A stretch of 64,000 nt of DNA, from contig JBJXHN010000003.1 in assembly GCA_046233135.1 (NCBI GenBank), positions 496,001 to 560,000 on the forward strand, read 5' to 3'. The notes beneath the pieces were generated by a model that ran no database searches, was not told the origin of the DNA, and saw only the letters and a list, made by a program, of their open reading frames with translations. A program made the position numbers and the translations under genes. This stretch comes from JBJXHN01 sp046233135. GTDB lineage: Bacteria > Pseudomonadota > Alphaproteobacteria > Rhodospirillales > Rhodospirillaceae. Shown here one piece after another: positions 1 to 7,989 of the stretch; position 1 is the first letter of the stretch, and the number at the start of each line of letters is the position of its first letter.

Positions 1-101
1 GCATCGGCGGCCAGGGCAGAGCCGGTCAGCCCCAGCACAAGGGCCGCACCGGCAACGGCCGAGCGCATGGCCGGCCGCAAGGACTTCGAAAAAGCGAACA
101 T
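1..101 (-). CDS. Exported protein, N-terminal fragment (runs off the window)
   Basis: Only the first 33 codons are visible; the gene continues past position 1. They form a textbook Sec signal peptide: Lys and Arg near the start, a hydrophobic stretch (AVAGAALVLGLTGSALA) and an ALA-A cleavage site followed by Asp. The ATG is preceded by a purine-rich GGGGGAC about 9 bases upstream. The mature domain is outside the window, so no function can be given. Its position at the edge of a PQQ alcohol-oxidation cluster suggests a periplasmic protein of that system, but that is inference from context only. Confidence 0.7.
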   Translation of the reverse strand, partial: MFAFSKSLRPAMRSAVAGAALVLGLTGSALAAD

Positions 102-118
102 GGGCTTGTCCCCCAGAA

Positions 119-162
119 GCACGGCCCACAGGGCGGGAACCGGTCATCCGCGACGGCCGTGC
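119..162. repeat. Inverted repeat upstream of the exported-protein gene
   Basis: GCACGGCC at 119-126 and GGCCGTGC at 155-162 are perfect 8-bp arms around a 28-bp spacer. They sit 18 bases before the start codon of the leftward gene at 101. This could be a 5'-leader hairpin or the end of the upstream leftward transcript. There is no U-run. Confidence 0.4.
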
Positions 163-318
163 TCGAACTCAGAGATTGGGCGGGATACCGATTCCGTTTC
201 CGTTCACCCCGCCCTCGGGCTTGACGCCCCGCGCGCCCGAACAGGGAACGCAGGAACGCCGGGCATGGTGCGGAGCCGCCCGGGACAAGGCAATTCGACC
301 TCCGTATAAGAAAAGGGG

Positions 319-912
319 TTAATTGCCCGCATTCTCCCCATCCGGCAGGATCGCCGGCCTCCCCTTCTCCAGCGGCAAGCCCGCTTCGGCCCAGCCATCC
401 ACTCCGTCGGCCAGCCACAGCACCGGTCCCAGACCCCATTCCGTCGCCCGCCGGGCTGCGTTCCAGGACAGCCAGCAATCGGCCTTGCAGAAGAACAGCA
501 ACGGCCGCCCCGGCACGGCCCGGGCCTCGGCTTCCAACCGCGCGCGATACAGCGGCTCCAGCGTTTCCGGCACCTTGCCCAGCCCCAGCGTCGGCAGCCA
601 CAGCGCCCCCGGGATCGTCCGGTGCTCTCCATCGTTGATGGTCCAGGCGTAGCCGTCTCCCGCCCGGTGCAGGGTCGCCCCCATGGTATCCACGAACAGA
701 GCCGCCCCATCGGCGTGCAGGGTGGCGGCCTCGGCCACATCGATCCGCCGGCCGCCGGGCACCCTGTCCGGTGTCGGTGCGCGATAATGCTCCTGACGAT
801 AGCCTTCGGGGACCGGCACGCCGACCGGATCCGCCCGGGCCGGGGCAAGGGTGGACAGACACAGCAGCGTGGCGAGCAACACCGCGAAGGCCGTGCGCGA
901 ACGGATGGTCAT
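319..912 (-). CDS. PQQ-catabolism-associated CXXCW-motif protein (rhodanese-like, periplasmic)
   Basis: This 197-residue exported protein has a signal peptide ending in APARA-D. Its C-terminal half carries FFCKADCWLSWNAA, the cysteine/tryptophan motif of the family found only beside PQQ-dependent dehydrogenases. The spacing seen here is Cys-x3-Cys-Trp. The fold resembles rhodanese; a redox or sulfur role in maturing the quinoprotein system is assumed in the literature but not proven. The ATG at 912 was chosen over one 12 codons upstream because AAGGAG lies 7-8 bases before it and the signal peptide then starts cleanly. The gene is divergent from the ABC operon at 1077. Confidence 0.85.
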   Translation of the reverse strand: MTIRSRTAFAVLLATLLCLSTLAPARADPVGVPVPEGYRQEHYRAPTPDRVPGGRRIDVAEAATLHADGAALFVDTMGATLHRAGDGYAWTINDGEHRTIPGALWLPTLGLGKVPETLEPLYRARLEAEARAVPGRPLLFFCKADCWLSWNAARRATEWGLGPVLWLADGVDGWAEAGLPLEKGRPAILPDGENAGN

Positions 913-981
913 GGGAAGTCTCCTTGTCAGGAAGCGAGGCGCAGGCATGCTGCCGAAGGCCGCGCCGCGCGGGCAAGTAAG

Positions 982-996
982 TCAAAGGTCGCATAT
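982..996 (+). promoter_or_regulatory. Candidate quinoprotein-regulon box in the 912/1077 divergent promoter
   Basis: TCAAAGGTCGCATAT shares the 10-mer AAGGTCGCAT with the box in front of pqqA (11681-11690) and the GTCG core with the boxes near exaC and the alcohol dehydrogenase. It lies between two divergent genes of the PQQ cluster and could serve both. Binding by the response regulator at 17461 is inference. Confidence 0.45.
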
Positions 997-1076
997 CGAA
1001 GCCCCCTTTTACGGCCGTAAGCTGTGGGCAACAGGAGCACGCTCCGACAACAAACGATAAACGGGAGGACAGCCGC

Positions 1077-2099
1077 ATGCGGGTGCGCGCTATGCTGAAG
1101 GGGATCGCTTGCCTGATCCTTGCCCTCGGAACCGCCTTACTCGGCCCCGGCGGGCTTTCTCCCGGACCGGCGGCGGCGGCGGAAGGGGCTCCGGTCCTGC
1201 GCCTGGGCCTGCTGCAATTCGGCACCGTCTCGTGGGAACTGGATGTCATCGCCACCCACCATCTGGCCAAGGGCGTCACCATCGAAATCACCCCGCTGGC
1301 CAATCCGGAAGCGGGCAAGGTCGCCCTGATGGGCGGATCGGTGGATGCCATCGTCTCGGACTGGCTGTGGGTCTCCCGACAGCGGCACGCCGGCCATGAC
1401 ATCGCCTTCGCCCCCTATTCCTCGTCGGTCGGTGCGCTGCTGGTGCCGGCGGACTCGCCGGTCAAGGGACTGGAAGACCTGCCCGGCACCAGCGTCGGCG
1501 TGGTCGGCGGCCCGCTGGACAAAAACTGGCTGATCCTTTCCGCGCTGGCGCTGGACACCAAGGGGGTAAGCCTGAAAGACAGCGTCGACGTGGTCTCCGG
1601 CGCTCCGCCGCTGCTCAATGAACAGGCCGGGTCCGGGCGGCTGGACGCCATCCTGACCTTCTGGCACTTCGCCGCCAGGCTCCAGGCCCGGGGCTTCCGC
1701 GAGGTTATCAGCGTGCCCGAGGCCATGGAGGCGCTGGGCATGGGCACGGACGTGCCGGCCATTGGCTATGTCTTCGACGAGGCCTGGACCACCGCCCACC
1801 CCGACGCCCTGAAAGCCTTCATCGCCGCCAGCCGCGACGCCAAGGCGATCATGGCCGCCTCCGATGCCGAATGGGAGCGGCTGCGCCCGCTGACCCGGGC
1901 AAAGAGCGATGCCGAGCTGGCCGCCCTGCGCGACGGCTTCCGCGCCGGGATTCCCGTCGCCTGGGGGCCGGAGCAGCGGCAGGCGGCGGCGCGGCTGTAT
2001 GCCTTCATGGCCGAAAAGGGGGGCGAGACGCTGGTGGGACCGGGGGGCCGCCTGGCCGAGGGCACGTTCCTGCCGGGCCTCGACCAGCCCGGGCCTTGA
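1077..2099 (+). CDS. ABC transporter substrate-binding protein (NitT/TauT type)
   Basis: This 340-residue periplasmic binding protein has an N-terminal signal peptide ending near AAAAEG, then a two-lobed type-2 fold of the nitrate/sulfonate/taurine class. Typical phrases are KVALMGGSVDAIVSDW, LPGTSVGVVGGP and GRLDAILTFW. It opens a three-gene operon with the permease (44-bp gap) and ATPase. The ATG at 1077 has GGGAGG 9 bases upstream. Ligand unknown. Placement inside a PQQ alcohol-oxidation cluster suggests a compound this system needs, such as a cofactor, a metal chelate or a sulfonate, rather than nitrate. Confidence 0.85.
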   Translation: MRVRAMLKGIACLILALGTALLGPGGLSPGPAAAAEGAPVLRLGLLQFGTVSWELDVIATHHLAKGVTIEITPLANPEAGKVALMGGSVDAIVSDWLWVSRQRHAGHDIAFAPYSSSVGALLVPADSPVKGLEDLPGTSVGVVGGPLDKNWLILSALALDTKGVSLKDSVDVVSGAPPLLNEQAGSGRLDAILTFWHFAARLQARGFREVISVPEAMEALGMGTDVPAIGYVFDEAWTTAHPDALKAFIAASRDAKAIMAASDAEWERLRPLTRAKSDAELAALRDGFRAGIPVAWGPEQRQAAARLYAFMAEKGGETLVGPGGRLAEGTFLPGLDQPGP

Positions 2100-2143
2100 C
2101 CAGCGGCAACGCCGGCCGCCGGCCGGTTCCCGAGGACGTCACG

Positions 2144-2971
2144 ATGGACACCCCGGAGGATCATCAAGGGCCGACGGCACCCCCTTCCCGGACAGGCACC
2201 GGCCCCGCCGTGACGGGCGCGCACCGCCCCCGTTGGGAATGGCAGCGGCCGGCGTCCCTGGGGATCATGCTGGCGCTGTGGGCACTGATCGCCTGGCTGC
2301 TGCCCGATGCTCCCCTGCCCGGCCCGCTGGACGTGGCCGACGCCCTGATGCTTCAGGTATCGCAGGGGGACCTGATCAGCCATCTGCTGGTGACCCTGCG
2401 GCGGGTGGTTCTGGCATTCCTGCTGGCCTTTGCCGCCGGAACGGGCGTGGGGCTGCTGATGGGCCTGCGACCGGGCGCCGATCGCTGGCTGGACGGCGCC
2501 CTGGGACTGTTCCTGAACATGCCGGCGCTGGTGGTGATCATCCTTTGCTATGTCTGGCTGGGCATGACCGACCTGGCCGCCGTCCTGGCGGTGGCGATCA
2601 ACAAGCTGCCCCTGGTGGCTGTCACGGTGCGCGAAGGCGCCCGGGCGCGTGACCGGGATCTGGACGAAATGGCCCGCGCCTTCCGCTTCGGCCCGCTGCG
2701 AACGCTGCGCCATGTGGTCCTGCCACAGCTCGCCCCCTACTTCCTTGCCGCCGCCAGGGGCGGGCTGGCACTGATCTGGAAGATCGTGCTGGTGGTCGAG
2801 CTGCTGGGCCGGTCCGACGGGGTGGGCTATCTGCTGGGGCTGCTGTTCCAGATGTTCGATGTGGCGGGAATCCTGGCCGTGGCGCTGTCGTTCATCGCCG
2901 TGGTCCAGGCCCTGGAAGCCCTGCTGCTGCGCCCCCTGGACCGGGTCGTGGCGCGCTGGCGCAAAGACTGA
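2144..2971 (+). CDS. ABC transporter permease (NitT/TauT type)
   Basis: This 275-residue inner-membrane permease has a hydrophilic Pro/Arg-rich N-terminus of about 40 residues, then about six membrane segments of the BPD_transp_1 family. The coupling-helix EAA loop is visible as DEMARAFRFGPLRTLRHVVLP. The ATG at 2144 follows GAGGA by 8 bases. The reading frame is open far upstream through the previous gene, but that part is a shadow. It is the membrane partner of the binding protein before it and the ATPase after it. Confidence 0.87.
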   Translation: MDTPEDHQGPTAPPSRTGTGPAVTGAHRPRWEWQRPASLGIMLALWALIAWLLPDAPLPGPLDVADALMLQVSQGDLISHLLVTLRRVVLAFLLAFAAGTGVGLLMGLRPGADRWLDGALGLFLNMPALVVIILCYVWLGMTDLAAVLAVAINKLPLVAVTVREGARARDRDLDEMARAFRFGPLRTLRHVVLPQLAPYFLAAARGGLALIWKIVLVVELLGRSDGVGYLLGLLFQMFDVAGILAVALSFIAVVQALEALLLRPLDRVVARWRKD

Positions 2972-2985
2972 ACGGAAGGGAAGTG

Positions 2986-3723
2986 ATGCCGATGACCCTG
3001 TCCACACCGAAGACCACCGCCGCGACGCCCGCCACCACCGTGCCGCCGTCCGACGGCCGGCCGATGACCCTTCGCGTGAACCGCAAGGCCTGGCCCGGCG
3101 AGACCCTGCCCGTGCTGGCGGACATCACCTTGTGCCTGCGACCCGGGGAGTGCATTGCCCTGCTCGGCCCGTCGGGCTGCGGCAAGACCACTCTGTTGCG
3201 GCTGCTGGCCGGGCTGGATACCGCCTTCGACGGCTGCTGCGACCTGGGCGGCCGCACCATCGGCATGGTGTTTCAGGAACCGCGCCTGCTGCCCTGGCAG
3301 ACCGTGCGGGACAACGTCGCCCTGGCCTGCCGCGACGTGGCCCGGGCCGACGAAGCCCTGGCGCGGGTGGGCATGACCGGTTCGGCCCGGGCCATGCCCT
3401 CCACCCTCAGCCTGGGGATGGCGCGGCGGGTATCCCTGGCCCGGGCACTGGCCACGGACCCGGATCTGCTGATCCTGGACGAACCTTTCGTCTCTCTGGA
3501 CCCGGCCACCGCTGCCGATCTCGCCGCGCTGGTGGCCGAACTGCTGGAACCTGCCGATCGCATGGCCGTGCTGGTGACCCATGCGGAAACCGAAGCCCGC
3601 GCCCTGTGCCACACCCTCTACCGCCTGGGGGGCCGGCCTTGCGGGGTACGGGCGGTCGACCGGAACCGCCCGACCCTGCTGGAGCGGGATTATTCGGGCG
3701 TCACCGCCAGACCCCAGGGGTAG
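2986..3723 (+). CDS. ABC transporter ATP-binding protein (NitT/TauT type)
   Basis: This 245-residue ATPase energises the preceding permease. Walker A is GPSGCGKTT, Walker B is DLLILDEP and the H-loop is VLVTHAE. The signature is LSLGMARRVSLARAL, where the canonical LSGGQ is altered to LSLGM. Starts are ambiguous: GTG 2983, ATG 2986 and ATG 2992 are all in frame behind GGAAGGGA, and 2986 was chosen. The 3' end runs 34 bp into the end of the convergent beta-propeller gene, so the last 11 codons of each are antisense to the other. Confidence 0.87.
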   Translation: MPMTLSTPKTTAATPATTVPPSDGRPMTLRVNRKAWPGETLPVLADITLCLRPGECIALLGPSGCGKTTLLRLLAGLDTAFDGCCDLGGRTIGMVFQEPRLLPWQTVRDNVALACRDVARADEALARVGMTGSARAMPSTLSLGMARRVSLARALATDPDLLILDEPFVSLDPATAADLAALVAELLEPADRMAVLVTHAETEARALCHTLYRLGGRPCGVRAVDRNRPTLLERDYSGVTARPQG

Positions 3724-4703
3724 CGTCCCACCTTGATGGTGTTGATCACCTCCCGCTCGGCGACGTCGATCACCGACAGATCGCCGCTGACGCCATTGGC
3801 CACGAAGACCAGGCTTTCATCGCTGTTGAAGGTGATATGCCACGGCCGTTCGCCGACCAGCAGGTAATCCAGGACTTCGTGAGTCTTGCCGTCGACCACC
3901 GCCACCCGGTTGGCCGGCCCCAGGGCAACGAAAGCCAATGCCCCGTCGTGGGTCAGTTCCAGACCCACCGGCTGGATATCGTCGCGGTGGACGTTGGGGA
4001 TGGCGAAGGAGAGGGTGTCGGTGACCTGCTTGGACTCCACATCGATCACCGACACGGTGCCGCCGATCTCCGACGAGACCCAGAGCGACGCCCCGTCGGC
4101 GCTGAACACCCCGTGGCGGGGGCGCTGACCGACCACCGTATTTCCCACCAGAGAGCGGCTTTCAGCGTCGATCCAGTGAACCATGTTGGTGGTTTCGCTG
4201 GTGTTGATCACATACCGCCCGTCGGGGGTGACGGCCATGCCTTCGGGCTCCACCCCCACATCGATCTGCGCCACCACCGAGCGCGCATCCACATCGACCA
4301 CCGTAACCACCGCGTCATCCTCGTTGGCCACATACAGATGCTTGCCGTCGGGATGAAGCACGAACTGTTCCGGATCCTCGCCCGACGGCAGGTCGTGCAG
4401 CACCTTGCGGGTTTTCAGGTCAAGCACCTGGACCGTGTCGGAATCGCTGGCGCAGATATACAGCTGCGTCCCGTCCTTGCTCAGCGTAATGCCGCGTGGC
4501 CGCTCGCCCACGTCCAGGGTTTCGGTCACGGCCATGGTGCCCAGATCGATCACCGAAACGGAGTTGTCCTTTTCGTTGCTGACATACAGCGTCTCGGCAA
4601 GGGCGCTCCCGGCCAGCAGGGGCAGGGCGGTCAGGGACAACGCCGTTCCCAGTGTCAGGGCGCGCATGGGAACGCCGATAGGGGCGCGGGTGAAACGGGT
4701 CAT
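3690..4703 (-). CDS. PQQ-associated YVTN-family beta-propeller protein
   Basis: This 337-residue exported protein is made of about seven repeats of the form LYVSNEKDNSVSVIDL...VGERPRGI, each with a YVxN and a DG/SxDG turn, which is a seven-bladed propeller. A signal peptide ends at GSALA-E. It matches the propeller family that accompanies PQQ-dependent alcohol catabolism (PedB-like). The ATG at 4703 overlaps the stop of the upstream binding-protein gene (ATGA), with GGAGGAG 8 bases ahead, so the two are translationally coupled. Its biochemical role is not established; a periplasmic scaffold or ligand carrier for the linked transporter is the usual guess. Confidence 0.87.
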   Translation of the reverse strand: MTRFTRAPIGVPMRALTLGTALSLTALPLLAGSALAETLYVSNEKDNSVSVIDLGTMAVTETLDVGERPRGITLSKDGTQLYICASDSDTVQVLDLKTRKVLHDLPSGEDPEQFVLHPDGKHLYVANEDDAVVTVVDVDARSVVAQIDVGVEPEGMAVTPDGRYVINTSETTNMVHWIDAESRSLVGNTVVGQRPRHGVFSADGASLWVSSEIGGTVSVIDVESKQVTDTLSFAIPNVHRDDIQPVGLELTHDGALAFVALGPANRVAVVDGKTHEVLDYLLVGERPWHITFNSDESLVFVANGVSGDLSVIDVAEREVINTIKVGRYPWGLAVTPE

Positions 4704-5944
4704 CGGGGGGTCTCCTCCCAGGAGCAATGGCTGTCGCCCCGGTCGAGTCCCAGGGTGTCCAGCGGATTATCGGGATGCAGGAATCCGTCGATCGGGGCCT
4801 GCGCCACCAGGGCGCGCTCCCAGACCACGGGAATCGGTTGACGCACCTGGCCGTTCCACGGGCGCACGGACAGCGGCTTGCCCTTGAAACCGGCGAAGGT
4901 GAACGCGGGATCGAGAATGCGGGCGGCCAGCGCCTCGGGCGCCGCCCCCACCTGGGTGGCGGCCTCGCCGACCATGCGTACGCCCAGCCAGGCGGCATAA
5001 TCGCGGGCGGTCATCGGCCGGCCGGCCTTGGCCCGGAAGCGGTTCTGCAACTGAACGCCGGCCCAGGCCTCCACCACCTTGTGCCAGCCCCGGGGGGTCA
5101 GGCCGGTGGTGCCGGCGACCGGCCGGGGCCGCCAGGTCTGGTAGGGAAAGTAATCACCGTAATCCCCCACTTCGTCGGCCATGATCAGCACGTCGTAATC
5201 ATCGCCCTGGGTGAACACGGGGATTTCCCGCCGGGCACTGCGGCGCAGGTCCATGTTCGCGCCCTCCCAGCTCTTTTCCTCGACGATCTCGGCGCCGAAG
5301 CGCTTGGCCGCGCGGCGGATGGCCTCGGCATACAAGGCATCACCGGCGCGCGGGCCGGTCACCAGCATCCACTCCGACCAGCGCTTGGCCACCAGCAGCT
5401 GGGCCAGGGCATCGGCCAGCATGGCCCGCGAGGCGCTGGTGTGGATCAGGCGGGGCGCGCAGTCACGATCCCGAAAGCGGGTATCCTCGGCGCCGGCATT
5501 GAACAGGATCAGCCCGGGAGTCCGCGACACCGGGGCGGCCAGGACCGCATCCAACCCCGCCGCCGGCAGGTCCAGCACCACGAAGCGCTGCCCCTCGGCC
5601 ACCAGGGCCTCCAGCGCCGGGACCGGATCGCCGTCGCGGGGCAGCAACCGTTCGGCCAAGGTGAAGTCCTGGTGCAGAAAGCGACCGGTAGTGGCGTTGT
5701 CATCGATCGCCAGCCGCGCGCCCTGCAGCCCTTCGTCCTCCGGCGGTTCCTCAAGGTTGGCGAGCAGCGGCGGCAGGTCCCGTGCCTGCCCCAGATAGGC
5801 GATGGGGATAATCGCCGTTTGCGGCGTAACCGGCGGGCTGCCGCCTTCCGCGGCGAGGGCCGAAGCCACGGGGCCGAGACCGCCGGCCCCGCCGATCAGG
5901 GCCATGCACAGCACGGCCCGCAGCCGTCGCCAGATGCTTTTCAC
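4700..5944 (-). CDS. ABC-type substrate-binding protein of the PQQ alcohol dehydrogenase system
   Basis: This is a 414-residue type-1 (Leu/Ile/Val-like) periplasmic binding protein. It has a signal peptide ending ASALA-A, then IIPIAYLGQ, and pairs such as ADALAQLLVAKRW and LVTGPRAGD typical of the family annotated with PQQ alcohol dehydrogenases. I chose GTG at 5944 because GGAGG lies 7 bases upstream and the signal peptide begins right there; an ATG 22 codons earlier lacks a ribosome site. It is coupled to the propeller gene by ATGA. The exporter-type ATPase and permease that usually accompany this pair are not next to it. Confidence 0.82.
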   Translation of the reverse strand: MKSIWRRLRAVLCMALIGGAGGLGPVASALAAEGGSPPVTPQTAIIPIAYLGQARDLPPLLANLEEPPEDEGLQGARLAIDDNATTGRFLHQDFTLAERLLPRDGDPVPALEALVAEGQRFVVLDLPAAGLDAVLAAPVSRTPGLILFNAGAEDTRFRDRDCAPRLIHTSASRAMLADALAQLLVAKRWSEWMLVTGPRAGDALYAEAIRRAAKRFGAEIVEEKSWEGANMDLRRSARREIPVFTQGDDYDVLIMADEVGDYGDYFPYQTWRPRPVAGTTGLTPRGWHKVVEAWAGVQLQNRFRAKAGRPMTARDYAAWLGVRMVGEAATQVGAAPEALAARILDPAFTFAGFKGKPLSVRPWNGQVRQPIPVVWERALVAQAPIDGFLHPDNPLDTLGLDRGDSHCSWEETPR

Positions 5945-6247
5945 AACACGCCTCCCTGGTGGTCCGGGCTCTGCTGTGGACGGCCCGGTTAGGCCCCCGG
6001 TTTCCGGCACCGGAGGCAGAGGACATGCTGTGCGATCAAATCCTTCTCCCGCAACTCGACCAAAGTCGAATGGCGTTCACGCGCCATTCCATGATCTTCT
6101 GTTGCCATAGAGTACGCTGGGACAAGTATTTCCAGAACCCTTCCGTAGTCGGCTTCAACCAAAGTTCAATAGACGTCAAGCGTCATCCTGGGATTGGATG
6201 CAGTCGAACTTGATGCGCCGCATTGGGCGGCAGACACGGAGGAAACA
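5945..6247. promoter_or_regulatory. Divergent regulatory region between the PQQ-linked binding protein and exaC
   Basis: This 303-bp gene-free stretch holds two related boxes. TCGACCAAAGTCGAATGG is at 6056-6073, with a TCGAC-CAAA-GTCGA palindrome inside. TTCAACCAAAGTTCAATAG is at 6154-6172. The first box runs into a perfect inverted repeat, GAATGGCG (6068-6075) and CGCCATTC (6082-6089). No convincing sigma-70 or sigma-54 promoter could be assigned by eye. The paired boxes, about 98 bp apart, look like binding sites for an activator of the aldehyde dehydrogenase gene. Confidence 0.5.
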
Positions 6248-7768
6248 ATGCTTCATCAGGAATTGGACAAGCTGGCCGCCAAGATTCCGGTGCGGGACCG
6301 CTATGACAACTACATCGGCGGCGCCTGGGTGGCCCCGACCCAGGGTCAGTACTTCGAGAACGTTTCCCCGGTGAACGGCAAGCCCCTGTGCCACGTGGCC
6401 CGCTCCACCGCCGAAGACATCGAAAAGGCCCTGGACGCCGCCCATGCCGCCAAGGACAAGTGGGCCGCCACGTCCCCCGCCGAGCGCTCCAACACCCTGC
6501 TGAAGATCGCCGACCGGATGGAACAGTACCAGGAGCTGCTGGCCCTGGTGGAAACCTGTGACAACGGCAAGCCGATCCGCGAAACGCGCATTGCCGACGT
6601 GCCCCTGGCCATCGACCACTTCCGCTATTTCGCCGGTTGCATCCGCGCTCAGGAAGGCTCGATCGGCGAGATCGACGAAAACACCATCGCCTATCACATC
6701 CACGAGCCCCTGGGCGTGGTCGGTCAGATCATCCCCTGGAACTTCCCGCTGCTGATGGCCGCCTGGAAGCTGGCCCCGGCCATTGCCGCAGGCAACTGCG
6801 TGGTGCTGAAGCCCGCCGAACAGACCCCGATGAGCATCATGGTGTTCATGGAAGTGGTCGGCGATCTGCTGCCGCCGGGCGTGCTGAACGTGGTCAACGG
6901 CTTCGGCCTGGAAGCCGGCAAGCCGCTGGCCACCAGCTCGCGCATCGCCAAGGTGGCCTTCACCGGTGAAACCACCACCGGCCGCCTGATCATGCAGTAC
7001 GCCGCCGAAAACATCATCCCGGTGACCCTGGAGCTGGGCGGCAAGTCCCCCAACATCTTCATGCCAGACGTGATGGCCGAGGACGATGATTTCCTCGACA
7101 AGGCCCTGGAAGGCTTTGCCATGTTCGCCCTGAACCAGGGTGAAGTCTGCACCTGCCCGTCGCGCGCCCTGGTCCATGAAAGCATCTACGACCGCTTCAT
7201 GGAAAAGGCCGTCGAACGGGTGAAGAAGGTCAAGCAGGGCAACCCGCTGGACATGTCGACCATGATCGGCGCCCAGGCCAGTGTCGACCAGCTGGAAAAG
7301 ATCCTCAGCTACATCGACATCGGCAAGCGCGAAGGCGCGGGCGTGCTGACCGGCGGCAACGCGGCCAAGCTGGGCGGCGAGCTGGACGGCGGCTTCTATG
7401 TCGAACCCACCGTCTTCGAAGGCAGCAACAAGATGCGCGTCTTCCAGGAAGAGATCTTCGGCCCGGTGCTCGCCGTGACCAAGTTCAAGACCAAGGAAGA
7501 GGCCCTGGAAATCGCCAACGACACCCTCTACGGCCTGGGTGCCGGCGTGTGGACCCGCAACATCAACGATGCCTACCACATGGGCCGGACCATCAAGGCC
7601 GGTCGCGTGTGGACCAACTGCTACCACCTGTATCCCGCCCATGCGGCTTTCGGTGGCTACAAGCAGTCGGGTATCGGCCGCGAAACCCACAAGATGATGC
7701 TGGACCACTATCAGCAGACCAAGAACCTGCTGGTCAGCTACAGCTCCAGCGCGCTCGGGTTCTTCTAA
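6248..7768 (+). CDS. exaC: NAD-dependent aldehyde dehydrogenase (ExaC type)
   Basis: This cytoplasmic enzyme oxidises the aldehyde made by the PQQ alcohol dehydrogenase (acetaldehyde to acetate for ethanol). It has 506 residues, the usual length for this family. The catalytic Cys is in NQGEVCTCPSR (Cys301) and the general base Glu in LELGGKSPN (Glu262). NAD-site phrases IIPWNFPLLM and VAFTGETTTG are present. ATG 6248 follows GGAGGA by 5 bases; an in-frame ATG 18 codons upstream lacks a ribosome site. The next gene encodes DUF779, its common neighbour. Probably induced by alcohol through the upstream boxes. Confidence 0.93.
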   Translation: MLHQELDKLAAKIPVRDRYDNYIGGAWVAPTQGQYFENVSPVNGKPLCHVARSTAEDIEKALDAAHAAKDKWAATSPAERSNTLLKIADRMEQYQELLALVETCDNGKPIRETRIADVPLAIDHFRYFAGCIRAQEGSIGEIDENTIAYHIHEPLGVVGQIIPWNFPLLMAAWKLAPAIAAGNCVVLKPAEQTPMSIMVFMEVVGDLLPPGVLNVVNGFGLEAGKPLATSSRIAKVAFTGETTTGRLIMQYAAENIIPVTLELGGKSPNIFMPDVMAEDDDFLDKALEGFAMFALNQGEVCTCPSRALVHESIYDRFMEKAVERVKKVKQGNPLDMSTMIGAQASVDQLEKILSYIDIGKREGAGVLTGGNAAKLGGELDGGFYVEPTVFEGSNKMRVFQEEIFGPVLAVTKFKTKEEALEIANDTLYGLGAGVWTRNINDAYHMGRTIKAGRVWTNCYHLYPAHAAFGGYKQSGIGRETHKMMLDHYQQTKNLLVSYSSSALGFF

Positions 7769-7800
7769 AGCATGGCGTTCAAACGGCACGCAGCCTTTTA

Positions 7801-7816
7801 CGCGCCATAAGGCGCG
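7801..7816 (+). terminator. Hairpin after exaC
   Basis: CGCGCC-ATAA-GGCGCG forms a 6-bp GC stem with a 4-base loop, 33 bases after the exaC stop. No U-run follows, so it may act as an attenuator or an mRNA-stabilising hairpin rather than a full terminator. Confidence 0.45.
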
Positions 7817-7832
7817 GCGGCCAGTCGGCCTT

Positions 7833-7869
7833 GCCGGCTTGCGCCGGGTCTCCCCCGACGCAAGCCGGC
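7833..7869 (+). terminator. Strong stem-loop between exaC and the DUF779 gene
   Basis: GCCGGCTTGCG (7833-7843) and CGCAAGCCGGC (7859-7869) are perfect 11-bp arms. The 15-base loop can pair further (GGG with CCC). There is no T-tract. In a same-direction gene pair this is most likely an attenuator or processing site that lowers expression of the downstream genes relative to exaC. Confidence 0.5.
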
Positions 7870-7989
7870 ACTGGTCGAGAGGTCGCCAGGCCTCCGGTGG
7901 CGGTGCGGATCCTCTGCCCAGGAGTCCCGCACCGCCACCGGGACGCCGCCGTCCTGTCCCCCATCCGCCTTCGCCCAAAGGAGCCGACC

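Noticed and set aside
26..1402. A 458-codon minus-strand open frame at the left edge
   Set aside because: It overlaps the CxxxCW gene in another frame and runs antisense into the ABC binding-protein gene; no motif or ribosome site supports it.
2859..4841. A 660-codon plus-strand open frame over the ABC ATPase and propeller genes
   Set aside because: It is out of frame with the ATPase and antisense to the propeller; both of those have diagnostic motifs.
6068..6089. The exaC upstream inverted repeat as a rho-independent terminator
   Set aside because: It lies between divergent promoters with no gene ending into it and no T-run; an operator is more likely.
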